The notes under the pieces were generated by a model. It worked only from the letters and a program-made list of their open reading frames with translations. It made no database searches and was not told where the DNA came from. From RGIG5579 sp045580105 (GTDB lineage: Bacteria > Bacillota > Clostridia > Oscillospirales > SIG627): 15,634 nucleotides of DNA. Both the position numbers and the translations under genes were made by a program. Of the stretch, positions 1 through 6,607 are shown piece by piece. Numbering within the stretch: position 1 is the first letter of the stretch; every line of letters starts with the position of its first letter. Where the stretch lies: assembly GCA_045580105.1 (NCBI GenBank), contig JAZNNH010000089.1, positions 1 through 15,634 on the forward strand, given 5' to 3'.

Positions 1-1095
1 CGTACGGCTACGGATGCAAACGGAAAACCCGTTTCCAAGATGAAGCTCTACAACATCAAAGATGCTTTGGCTGAGCCGATCATCAACAAGTACTACGAAG
101 ATCCTACCTTGATCGCTTACGGCGAAGACAACCGTGACTGGGGCGGAGCATTCGGTGTATACAAGAAGATGACCGAGGCCGTTCCTTACCACAGACTCTT
201 CAACTCTCCGATTTCCGAATCCGCAATCGTCGGTTCTGCCGTTGGTTACGCTATGTGCGGCGGTCGTTGTATCGTAGAATTGATGTACGCTGACTTTATC
301 GGCTGTGCCGGTGACGAAATCTTCAACCAGATGGCAAAATGGCAGGCAATGAGTGCCGGCATTCTCAAGATGCCCATCATCCTCCGCGTTTCCGTCGGTT
401 CCAAATACGGTGCTCAGCACACCCAGGACTGGACCGCACTGACTGCACACATCCCCGGGCTGAAAGTGGTATTCCCGTCCACTCCTTACGATGCTAAGGG
501 CTTGATGGAAACCGCACACAACGGTACTGACCCCGTTATCTTCTTTGAATCTCAGAGAATTTATGATAAGGGCGAAGAATTCGTTGCATCCGGTGTTCCC
601 GAAGAAGCATACGAAATCACCATCGGCGATCCCGACGTCAAGAAAGTCGGTAAAGACGTTACCATTCTTACCATCGGTGCCGTTCTCTATAGAGCACTTG
701 ACGCTGCTAAGATTCTGGAAGAGAAATACGGTCTTTCCGCCGAAGTCATCGACACCCGTTCTCTCGTACCGTTCGATTACTCCAAGGTAATTGAATCCGT
801 TAAGAAGACCGGTAAGTGTGTCATCGTTGGTGACGCTGTTGAAAGAAACTCTGTCATGAGAGATATGGCTTCCAATATCACCGAAATGGCATTTGATTAT
901 TTGGATGGTCCTGTTACCGTCGTTGGTTCCAGAAACTGGATCACTCCTTGCTTCGAGCTCGACCACATGTTCTTCCCGCAGGCAGAATGGATTGTTGATG
1001 CGATCCACGAAAAGATCATGCCTCTGCCCGGACACGTAGCAAAGAACAACTTTACTACCATCGAGAAGATCGAAAGAGCAAAGAAAGGCATCTAA
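1..1095 (+). CDS. 2-oxoacid dehydrogenase E1, beta-like half (5' partial, probable alpha/beta fusion)
   Basis: This is the thiamine diphosphate-dependent E1 component of a 2-oxoacid dehydrogenase, the enzyme that decarboxylates the oxoacid and passes the acyl group to an E2. The visible part is the transketolase-like beta half. Numbered from the ATG at 40, it has the GEDNRDWGGAF segment (28-38), the SESAIVG segment with the presumed TPP-activating Glu60, the conserved GAQHTQDW (124-131) and AHIPGLKVVFP (136-146), and a C-terminal transketolase fold. The frame is open from base 1 with no stop and no Shine-Dalgarno before the ATG at 40. The upstream residues (RTATDANGKPVSK) look like an inter-domain linker, so I infer an alpha/beta fusion of about 800 residues, as known in Clostridia. 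No E2 or E3 gene follows; a terminator does. The natural substrate (pyruvate, branched-chain oxoacid or acetoin) cannot be told. Confidence 0.85.
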   Translation, partial: RTATDANGKPVSKMKLYNIKDALAEPIINKYYEDPTLIAYGEDNRDWGGAFGVYKKMTEAVPYHRLFNSPISESAIVGSAVGYAMCGGRCIVELMYADFIGCAGDEIFNQMAKWQAMSAGILKMPIILRVSVGSKYGAQHTQDWTALTAHIPGLKVVFPSTPYDAKGLMETAHNGTDPVIFFESQRIYDKGEEFVASGVPEEAYEITIGDPDVKKVGKDVTILTIGAVLYRALDAAKILEEKYGLSAEVIDTRSLVPFDYSKVIESVKKTGKCVIVGDAVERNSVMRDMASNITEMAFDYLDGPVTVVGSRNWITPCFELDHMFFPQAEWIVDAIHEKIMPLPGHVAKNNFTTIEKIERAKKGI

Positions 1096-1107
1096 GTCAT
1101 TCAAACA

Positions 1108-1140
1108 AAAAAAGAACTGCAAAAATGCAGTTCTTTTTTA
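1108..1140 (+). terminator. Rho-independent terminator of the E1 gene
   Basis: A 10 bp stem (AAAGAACTGC at 1111-1120, GCAGTTCTTT at 1127-1136) with a six-base loop runs into a T-rich tail, 12 bases after the E1 stop codon. An A-run precedes it. Confidence 0.9.
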
Positions 1141-1146
1141 TTTGCA

Positions 1147-1174
1147 TTGATATTTTTCCAAAATGATGTATAAT
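1147..1174 (+). promoter_or_regulatory. Sigma-A promoter of the lipoprotein gene
   Basis: TTGATA at 1147-1152 and a perfect TATAAT at 1169-1174 are 16 bases apart. Transcription should begin near 1181, 18 bases before the ATG at 1199. The upstream in-frame ATG at 1163 lies inside the promoter, before the expected transcript start, so it cannot be the start codon. Confidence 0.75.
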
Positions 1175-1198
1175 AGAGTCAAACGAAAGGGAATCAAT

Positions 1199-1756
1199 AT
1201 GAAAAGAAAATTTCTTATTTTATGCTTAATTCTGACTCTGCTTTTCACTTCTTGCCAAATGGAGGAAATCATACCGGAGCAAGGGGATACCTTTGCGCTT
1301 TTTTATGAAAACGAATCCTCCTATCGGGAAAGTGTGGATTCGCTTCTTGCCATTGACTATAACTGCTTGATTTCAAGAACCGACTTTTACCGTCCGGATG
1401 GAAGCGAAAACTTCACCGGTCTTTATATTCAAAATATGTCCGATTCCACGTTTTCGGAATGCAATGACCACGCCCTTATCAAGCTCTTCGAATCTTCCTC
1501 CGTCAAGCTGGTCGATTTTATGAAAGTGGAAGAACTTAAAATTTGCACATTTGATATGTGCGTACCCGGACGAAATTTTGACTACGGAATCTATTACGTA
1601 TCGGAAGATGAACCCGTTTATTTCGGTGACGTTTCCATCACACTGCAGGAAAGCGGGACCGGCTTTTCCTATCAAAAAAGTGCCTCCTACGGCACGAAAT
1701 TTACCTATTATACCGAAAAGATCACCGATCATTTTTATTACTACGAAATTTCTTGA
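1199..1756 (+). CDS. Predicted lipoprotein of unknown function
   Basis: A 185-residue protein that I do not recognise. The first 19 residues form a lipoprotein signal: MKRK, a hydrophobic run (5-16) and LFTSC with Cys19 as the lipidation site. The mature protein should therefore be anchored to the outer face of the membrane. The mature part is acidic, rich in Ser and aromatic residues, with no membrane segment and no motif I can assign; its end (KFTYYTEKITDHFYYYEIS) is Tyr-rich. The start at 1199 is chosen because AAAGGG (1186-1191) sits seven bases ahead and because the longer frame from 1163 begins inside the promoter. It is a single-gene unit between two terminators. It lies upstream of a two-component operon, so a sensing or target role is possible, but that is only proximity. 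Maturation would need LspA, which is encoded in this window. Confidence 0.8.
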   Translation: MKRKFLILCLILTLLFTSCQMEEIIPEQGDTFALFYENESSYRESVDSLLAIDYNCLISRTDFYRPDGSENFTGLYIQNMSDSTFSECNDHALIKLFESSSVKLVDFMKVEELKICTFDMCVPGRNFDYGIYYVSEDEPVYFGDVSITLQESGTGFSYQKSASYGTKFTYYTEKITDHFYYYEIS

Positions 1757-1766
1757 AAGTAAAATG

Positions 1767-1806
1767 AAAAGACAGCATAGTCATATTGGACTATGCTGTC
1801 TTTTCC
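1767..1806 (+). terminator. Rho-independent terminator of the lipoprotein gene
   Basis: A perfect 16 bp stem (1767-1782 and 1789-1804) with a six-base loop (ATATTG) lies 10 bases after the stop. The 3' arm ends in TTTT, so the T-tract is part of the stem. The matching AAAA on the left makes it symmetrical. Confidence 0.85.
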
Positions 1807-1830
1807 GCAACAGTGAAAAAAAATAATTTT

Positions 1831-1884
1831 TTAAGCAAACTTAAGAAATTACTGCGATATTTATTAAGAATTGTCCTGTAAGAT
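1831..1884 (+). promoter_or_regulatory. Leader of the two-component operon: TTAAG direct repeats and candidate -10
   Basis: TTAAG occurs at 1831-1835 and 1841-1845, one helical turn apart, and again at 1864-1868. Paired 5-6 base direct repeats about 10 bases apart are the usual binding pattern of OmpR-family regulators. TAAGAT at 1879-1884 is a plausible -10, but no good -35 stands 16-18 bases before it, which would fit an activated promoter. Autoregulation by the downstream regulator is inferred, not shown. Confidence 0.4.
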
Positions 1885-1904
1885 AAGCGCGGAGGTGAAA
1901 TTAA

Positions 1905-2585
1905 ATGAAAATTTTAGTTGTCGATGACGATCGAGAGATTGTTGAAAGTATTTGTATTTTTCTTTCCGGTGAGGGTTACAAGCCACTCAAAGCTTATGAT
2001 GGAATGGAAGCTTTGGAAATTCTCTCGGAAAATGAGGTTCATTTGATGATCCTTGATGTGATGATGCCAAAACTGGACGGAATCAAAACGCTGATGAAAC
2101 TGAGGGAATCAAGAAACATCCCGGTGATTCTTCTTTCCGCAAAATCAGAGGATACGGATAAGATCTTCGGGCTTACCGCAGGCGCAGATGATTACGTCAC
2201 CAAGCCCTTTAATCCGTCTGAACTGATGGCAAGAGTGAAATCACAACTCAGACGGTATACCACACTCGGCTCAATCGGAAAGGAAAAAGGAGAAATCGTT
2301 ATCGATGGACTCAGTGTCGATATTGAGAGCAAAACCGTCAAGGTAGACGGTGATCCGGTCAGACTTACACCCGTGGAATACAAGATTTTGGAACTGCTTG
2401 TTCGAAACAGGGGACGAGTCTTCTCTGCGGACGATATCTACAGAAACGTGTGGAATGAAGAGTTCGTGGTAGGGGACAGCACGATTGCCGTCCACGTGCG
2501 ACACATCAGAGAAAAAATCGAAATCAATCCAAAAGAGCCGAAATATCTCAAGGTCGTTTGGGGTGTCGGCTACAAGGTTGATTAA
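1905..2585 (+). CDS. OmpR/PhoB-family (VanR-like) response regulator
   Basis: A 226-residue DNA-binding response regulator. The receiver domain (1-120) has the acidic pocket D7/D8/D9, phosphoacceptor D51 in LILDVMMP-like context, Ser78 and Lys100 in VTKPF. A winged-helix OmpR-type output domain follows (about 127-226) with the typical LTPVEYKILELL and HVRHIREKIE segments and a GVGYKVD end. Length and layout are normal. GGAGGTG (1891-1897) lies seven bases before the ATG. The cognate kinase starts 12 bases after the stop, so the two form an operon and the regulator is presumably phosphorylated by it at D51. The overall look is that of the VanR-like branch common in Clostridia, but nothing here indicates vancomycin resistance and the regulon is unknown. 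Confidence 0.93.
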   Translation: MKILVVDDDREIVESICIFLSGEGYKPLKAYDGMEALEILSENEVHLMILDVMMPKLDGIKTLMKLRESRNIPVILLSAKSEDTDKIFGLTAGADDYVTKPFNPSELMARVKSQLRRYTTLGSIGKEKGEIVIDGLSVDIESKTVKVDGDPVRLTPVEYKILELLVRNRGRVFSADDIYRNVWNEEFVVGDSTIAVHVRHIREKIEINPKEPKYLKVVWGVGYKVD

Positions 2586-2597
2586 AGGAGAGCAAAA

Positions 2598-4652
2598 ATG
2601 ACAAAATTTTTTTATTCCAACACAGCAAAAGTTATTGCGGTACTATTATTGATCACAAGCATCGTTCTGGGCGCTTTGTCATTTTCAAGCGGAATCATTC
2701 ATTATCAAAACGAAACACCCGACGTTTATTCGTTTGAAAGTGATTTTTCCCAGTCGTGGTATCTTTCTTACCTACTCAACGAACCCGAAAACCTAATTTT
2801 CAAAGCACATCGTAGTGTTTACCATAAATACAACGTCTATGGAATCCAAGAGGATCAAAGTGTAGCGGAAATCGAACAAAAGATTGAAAATTTACCAAAT
2901 ACAATCCAAGAAGCGTTTGATCACTTTAATTTGACTGATAAGGTCAATTATTACGTGGAATGGAACAATCACTTTACCTTAACAAACTGTGATGCAGAAA
3001 AACCGGAAGATTTGATGCAAGATGAGTATTATTCCTACGTGCGCCGTGATACGGAAGGAAACGTTACACGACATTCATCTTTAAATACAATCAATAGTTC
3101 CTATTTGTTGGAAGATCTCGCCGGTTATGATGCCAAAACGACAATGACAATCTGTTGTAGCATCAAAGAAGATGCCATAAAAGAACTAAGAGAAATTTGG
3201 CTCAGACAAGAAAGTATTGTCAAAAACTGCTTTGTTCAGACACTTGCTTGCATCATTTTTGCCTTGGCAATTTTAATCCATTTATTGGTCGTATGCGGAA
3301 CGGACAAAAACGGCGAACACAGGAACGTATGGATCGATGATATTTGGACAGAAGTTCACCTGATCGCCATTCTCGGCCTCGCAGCCGGAGGAATTGGTAT
3401 TTGTTTCTTTATCCTTGATTCCTCATTATCGGGACATTTTCCGCTGGATCTTGCCTATCTCTCGATCGGTGCTGCCGTCGCACTGGCAAGTTTTGTTGTC
3501 ATAACGTCACTCCTTTCTATTGTTCGCAGCCTAAAGACAAAAAAATTAGCGGAAAGAACTATTATTCTGCGCGCTCTGAAATGGTTCTTTCAATTCCTTC
3601 TCAAAATCGTAAAGAGAATAGGGAAGGCAACGGAAGCATTTTGGGCAACCATATATAAGATGTTGTCCAAGAAAACAAGCGTCATTCTGATCACGATGTT
3701 GTTTGTGTACACCGCTCTGATCGGACTTTTCGGCATCGGAACGCCCTCTTCTCCGATCTGGCTGATTCTTGGTATTGTATTGTTTCTGTTTGCTTGCTTT
3801 ACCCTGTCGTACTGGATTAAGGATTTGGAAGAAATTAAAAAAGGCGTTGTTGAAGTACGTAACGGCAACGTAACTTATCAAATCCCCGAGGTGAAGTGTA
3901 AGGATATGAAAGAGCTTGCGAAGAACGTCAACGAAATTGCAACGGGGCTGGATGAGACCGTTGTTGCAAAAGTTAAAGCAGAACGTATGAAAAGCGAGCT
4001 GATCACCAACGTCTCGCACGATTTAAAAACGCCGATCACCTCCATCATCACCTATACGGAATTACTGTCTAAGGTTGAAGATTTACCCGAAGAGGCAAAA
4101 GATTACGCTTCGGTCATTGCGAAAAAAAGCGATCGACTCAAGACACTGACACAAGATCTGTTTGATATATCAAAGGTTCAGAGCGGCAATGAGGAAGTCT
4201 TTTGGGAAAAGCTTGACGTAGCACTTCTCATCAATCAAGCAATCGGGGAGCAAGACAGCGAAATTCAAAATTCAGGATTGATGTTCTGCGTAAACACCCC
4301 GAAAGAACTATATATTTCTGCCGACGGAAGAAAAATGTCCCGCGTAGTCGGAAATCTAATCGGAAATATTCTCAAATACAGCATGAAAAACACCCGCGTT
4401 TTTATTAACGCGAGCGAAAAAGATGAATGGATTGAAATAGAGTTTAAAAATATTTCCGGCTATCCGCTTGATTTCGATCCACAGGAAATTACGCAAAGAT
4501 TTGTTCGCGGCGATGAATCCAGAACCGAGGAGGGAAACGGACTTGGTCTTGCCATCGTAAAAAGCTATACCGAAATCTGCAACGGAAGTTTTGAAATCAT
4601 TACAGATGGGGATCTGTTCAAGGCAATTTTGAATTTTCCAAAGTACTGCTAA
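2598..4652 (+). CDS. Sensor histidine kinase with six membrane segments
   Basis: A 684-residue membrane kinase, partner of the upstream regulator. Membrane segments are seen at about 11-33, 210-232, 254-273, 283-307, 361-380 and 387-406. Residues 34-209 form an extracytoplasmic sensor domain that I cannot assign. A HAMP-like linker follows (about 403-455), then the dimerization box NVSHDLKTPI with His474, the N-box NLIGNILKYS (586-595) and GNGLGLAI (646-653) of the ATP lid. The usual DxGxG box is replaced by ISGYPLDFDPQEITQRFVRGDESR-like sequence (619-642). That is typical of a Firmicutes VanS-like subgroup, so loss of activity is not implied. AAGGAGA precedes the ATG. Compared with a two-segment VanS (about 380 residues) it carries four extra membrane segments and long loops. 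The signal is unknown. Confidence 0.92.
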   Translation: MTKFFYSNTAKVIAVLLLITSIVLGALSFSSGIIHYQNETPDVYSFESDFSQSWYLSYLLNEPENLIFKAHRSVYHKYNVYGIQEDQSVAEIEQKIENLPNTIQEAFDHFNLTDKVNYYVEWNNHFTLTNCDAEKPEDLMQDEYYSYVRRDTEGNVTRHSSLNTINSSYLLEDLAGYDAKTTMTICCSIKEDAIKELREIWLRQESIVKNCFVQTLACIIFALAILIHLLVVCGTDKNGEHRNVWIDDIWTEVHLIAILGLAAGGIGICFFILDSSLSGHFPLDLAYLSIGAAVALASFVVITSLLSIVRSLKTKKLAERTIILRALKWFFQFLLKIVKRIGKATEAFWATIYKMLSKKTSVILITMLFVYTALIGLFGIGTPSSPIWLILGIVLFLFACFTLSYWIKDLEEIKKGVVEVRNGNVTYQIPEVKCKDMKELAKNVNEIATGLDETVVAKVKAERMKSELITNVSHDLKTPITSIITYTELLSKVEDLPEEAKDYASVIAKKSDRLKTLTQDLFDISKVQSGNEEVFWEKLDVALLINQAIGEQDSEIQNSGLMFCVNTPKELYISADGRKMSRVVGNLIGNILKYSMKNTRVFINASEKDEWIEIEFKNISGYPLDFDPQEITQRFVRGDESRTEEGNGLGLAIVKSYTEICNGSFEIITDGDLFKAILNFPKYC

Positions 4653-4655
4653 ATA

Positions 4656-4694
4656 AAAAAAGCCCGGAAGGAGTGACCTTCCGGGTTCTTTTTC
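4656..4694. terminator. Bidirectional terminator between the kinase gene and the DUF4364-like gene
   Basis: A GC-rich 9 bp stem (CCCGGAAGG at 4663-4671, CCTTCCGGG at 4677-4685) with loop AGTGA. It has T-runs on the right and A-runs on the left, so it works in both directions. It ends the two-component operon and the converging minus-strand gene. Confidence 0.92.
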
Positions 4695-4706
4695 AATCGG
4701 TTGAAT

Positions 4707-5255
4707 TTATGACAAAATAAACTTGCTGTCTTCGCTCAGAAGAGCCAAAATGCCGCTGTAAACCTCCTCGGCACGTTTTTCGAAGCCAAGTTGAAGCATT
4801 TGCGCTTCCTCTCGATTATCAAAAAACAATTTTAATTCTAATAAGTTGAATTTTTTATTTTTTACGGTGCAAGTTAATTGATAACCGCCGTTTTCGGGAT
4901 CGATCTTCGTTTCTACGCTGCTGCCATCGTTTTTGAAAGCAAGCAGGCGCGTGGCACTGCGCATAATACGAACCTTGATGAATTTTAAGAGGGAATCCTC
5001 AACCGCTTCAATCGACGTTTTGCCAAGCTCGCTGATTCGGAACAGCTCTTTTTCGGTTTCGGGGTCAACACTTTTTTGAATGGCACCGTTTTCAACCAAC
5101 TGATTAAAGCAATCGGTGAAAACAAAATAATTGATTGAGCCGTCCCAAACGATGATTTCGGAAATCGTCTGAAAATCGTAGGATTCATCCAATTCGTTGA
5201 GCAGATATAAAATAATCAGTTTGATTTTTTCGTCATTATAAAGCCGATGCGGCAT
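4707..5255 (-). CDS. DUF4364-like winged-helix protein
   Basis: A 182-residue protein resembling the Clostridia-restricted DUF4364 family. Residues 1-90 read as a winged helix-turn-helix: helix 8-22 (DEKIKLIILYLLNEL), a second helix at 28-36, a recognition-helix region around 45-57, and a wing ending in ISELGKTSIE (74-83). The C-terminal half (95-180) alternates beta strands (TKIDPENGGYQLTCTV) with helices, as expected for a small effector or dimerization domain. AGGAG lies seven bases before the ATG. It has its own strong sigma-A promoter and is transcribed away from the SASP gene, so it is a single-gene unit. Its targets are unknown and DNA binding is inferred from the fold pattern only. 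Confidence 0.75.
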   Translation of the reverse strand: MPHRLYNDEKIKLIILYLLNELDESYDFQTISEIIVWDGSINYFVFTDCFNQLVENGAIQKSVDPETEKELFRISELGKTSIEAVEDSLLKFIKVRIMRSATRLLAFKNDGSSVETKIDPENGGYQLTCTVKNKKFNLLELKLFFDNREEAQMLQLGFEKRAEEVYSGILALLSEDSKFILS

Positions 5256-5309
5256 ATGTATTCTCCTAACTGAAATTCTTACAAGAGATAATCGCGTTTT
5301 GTTTCCTTT

Positions 5310-5338
5310 ATTATATCACAAATGGGGAAAAAATTCAA
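5310..5338 (-). promoter_or_regulatory. Sigma-A promoter of the DUF4364-like gene
   Basis: On the minus strand TTGAAT (5338-5333) and a perfect TATAAT (5315-5310) are 17 bases apart. The start site would lie near 5303, about 50 bases before the ATG. Confidence 0.8.
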
Positions 5339-5359
5339 TTGTATTTCCACAACTTTCCT

Positions 5360-5390
5360 TTCATAAAACTTTCCCAATTAGGTAAAATAG
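5360..5390 (+). promoter_or_regulatory. Candidate promoter of the SASP gene (forespore-type or sigma-A)
   Basis: TCATA (5361-5365), 15 bases, then GGTAAAATAG (5381-5390) resembles the SigF pattern GYWTA/GGNRANANTR. The same bases can also be read as a sigma-A promoter, TTCATA (5360-5365), 17 bases, TAAAAT (5383-5388). SASP genes are normally transcribed in the forespore by SigG, sometimes SigF, so the first reading is preferred, without a perfect match to either. Confidence 0.45.
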
Positions 5391-5396
5391 TAACGA

Positions 5397-5439
5397 GCCC
5401 AAAAGAAATCAATCTTTTCCTTGGGCGGAGCAAAAGCTC
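5397..5439 (+). other. Hairpins in the SASP leader
   Basis: GCCCAA (5397-5402) pairs with TTGGGC (5421-5426), with an inner AAGA/TCTT stem. Directly after it GAGC (5428-5431) pairs with GCTC (5436-5439) around an AAAA loop. Both would lie in the untranslated leader before the ribosome binding site at 5451-5456 and may stabilise the mRNA. Confidence 0.5.
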
Positions 5440-5464
5440 AATAAAAGCATAAGGAGAATCGAAC

Positions 5465-5659
5465 ATGGCTAATAAGACTCTTGTTCCCGAAGCTAAGGAC
5501 GCTCTGAACCGTTTCAAGATGGAAGCAGCTTCCGAAGTAGGTGTTAACCTCAAGCAGGGTTACAATGGCGATCTTACCGCTCGTCAGGCAGGTTCCATCG
5601 GCGGTCAGATGGTGAAAAAGCTCATCGAAAGCGCCGAAAACCAGATGAAAAACAGATAA
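5465..5659 (+). CDS. Alpha/beta-type small acid-soluble spore protein
   Basis: A 64-residue SASP that coats and protects DNA in the dormant spore and is degraded at germination. It shows the family pattern in order: the germination-protease site region FKMEAASEVGV (17-27), then the DNA-binding segment YNGDLTARQAGSIGGQMVKKLI (33-54). The length is typical (about 60-70). AAGGAG (5451-5456) lies eight bases before the ATG. It is monocistronic, with its own terminator, and sits directly before sigG, whose product normally transcribes such genes. Its presence is direct evidence of an endospore former. Strains usually carry several paralogues, so I give no individual gene name. Confidence 0.96.
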   Translation: MANKTLVPEAKDALNRFKMEAASEVGVNLKQGYNGDLTARQAGSIGGQMVKKLIESAENQMKNR

Positions 5660-5670
5660 CATCTGTCAAT

Positions 5671-5703
5671 AAAAAAAGAACTGTCAAAAGCAGTTCTTTT
5701 TTT
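5671..5703 (+). terminator. Rho-independent terminator of the SASP gene
   Basis: A 13 bp A/T-flanked stem (5671-5683 and 5691-5703) with a seven-base loop ends in seven T. Its AAAGAACTG/CAGTTCTTT arms are the same as those of the terminator at 1108-1140. Confidence 0.9.
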
Positions 5704-5739
5704 ATTTCCAATGAAAATACCTCTCGTTTTACCGATCCG

Positions 5740-5769
5740 GAATGAATCCCTAAAAGTAAGGAAATAATA
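5740..5769 (+). promoter_or_regulatory. SigF/SigG-type forespore promoter of sigG
   Basis: GAATG (5740-5744) fits the SigG -35 (GHATR). Eighteen bases on, AATAATA (5763-5769) matches CATNNTA at six of seven positions. Overlapping it, GGAAATAATA (5760-5769) fits the SigF -10 (GGNRANANTR) at every position. This agrees with the known scheme in which SigF starts and SigG sustains sigG transcription. Consensus patterns are quoted from memory of the Bacillus subtilis work. Confidence 0.65.
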
Positions 5770-5790
5770 GGGGAAACAGGAGGTGGTCAG

Positions 5791-6606
5791 TTGCTTGGAA
5801 AAGTGGAAATATCCGGCATCAACACGGCAAATTTAAAGGTATTAAAAGAACAGGAAAAAATAGAATTATTAAAGCGCTCCAAAGAAGGGGACAGTGCGGC
5901 AAGAGATGCCCTGATCTCCGGGAACCTTCGATTGGTTTTGAGTGTGATGCAGAAATTTATGAGAAAATGCGATTGTCCGGATGATTTATTTCAGGTGGGC
6001 TGCATCGGACTGATTAAGGCAGTCGACAATTTTGACGTTTCTCTCAACGTAAAATTCAGCACCTATGCCGTGCCGATGATCGTTGGTGAGCTTCGTCGGT
6101 ATTTACGCGACAATAATATAATTCGAGTCAGTCGCTCCGTTCGCGATCTTGCCTATAAGGCGCTGACGGAGAGGGAACGGCTAACGTTTTTTTTGGGAAG
6201 AGAGCCCACGATCGAAGAAATCACAAAAGCCGTGAATAATCGGCTGCAAGAATTATCGGATGGGCAAGAAGAGCTTGTGGCTGTAACAGAAAAAACAGTC
6301 AGTGCCGCACTCGATGCGGTTGTCGATCCCGTGTCTTTATATGACCCCGTATACTCCGACGGCTCTGATTCTATTTTTTTAATGGATCAGATTTGCGACC
6401 ACAAAGCAAGCGATGAAAATTGGATCGAAAATTTAGCATTGGATGAAGCGGTTAAGAAATTGGGAGATCGAGAAAAGAAAATTTTAAAACTACGATTCTA
6501 TCAAGGAAAGACACAAATGGAAGTGGCATCCGAAATCGGCATCAGCCAAGCACAGGTGAGCCGTTTGGAAAAAGGCGCCTTGACGAGAATCAGAAAGCAG
6601 ATGTAA
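5791..6606 (+). CDS. sigG: RNA polymerase sporulation sigma factor SigG
   Basis: This 271-residue sigma factor directs late forespore transcription, including SASP genes. The N-terminus (KVEISGINTANLKVL, 4-18) is the SigG signature. Region 2 follows (about 35-110) with GNLRLVLSVMQKF, DDLFQVGCIGLIKAVDNFD, VKFSTYAVPMIVGE and RRYLRDNN. The DPVSLYDPVY segment is at 179-188, and region 4 (about 215-270) ends with GKTQMEVASEIGISQAQVSRLEK. The start is TTG, supported by AGGAGG (5778-5783) seven bases ahead and by alignment with the family start; no ATG is available near it. Compared with the roughly 260-residue Bacillus protein there is a Gln/Glu-rich insertion near 152-170 in region 3. It stands alone, without spoIIGA-sigE in front, and is followed one base later by a tiny open frame. 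Confidence 0.95.
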   Translation: MLGKVEISGINTANLKVLKEQEKIELLKRSKEGDSAARDALISGNLRLVLSVMQKFMRKCDCPDDLFQVGCIGLIKAVDNFDVSLNVKFSTYAVPMIVGELRRYLRDNNIIRVSRSVRDLAYKALTERERLTFFLGREPTIEEITKAVNNRLQELSDGQEELVAVTEKTVSAALDAVVDPVSLYDPVYSDGSDSIFLMDQICDHKASDENWIENLALDEAVKKLGDREKKILKLRFYQGKTQMEVASEIGISQAQVSRLEKGALTRIRKQM

Positions 6607-6607
6607 G

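Noticed and set aside
1163..1198. Upstream start of the lipoprotein gene
   Set aside because: The ATG lies between the -35 and -10 boxes, before the predicted transcript start, and would spoil the lipoprotein signal layout.
1373..1732. Minus-strand 119-codon frame in the lipoprotein gene
   Set aside because: It is antisense to a gene with a signal peptide, promoter and terminator on the plus strand, and has no ribosome site or motif.
1905..4652. VanRS vancomycin-resistance locus
   Set aside because: The regulator and kinase are only VanRS-like; no vanH, vanA-type ligase, vanX or vanY gene is present nearby.
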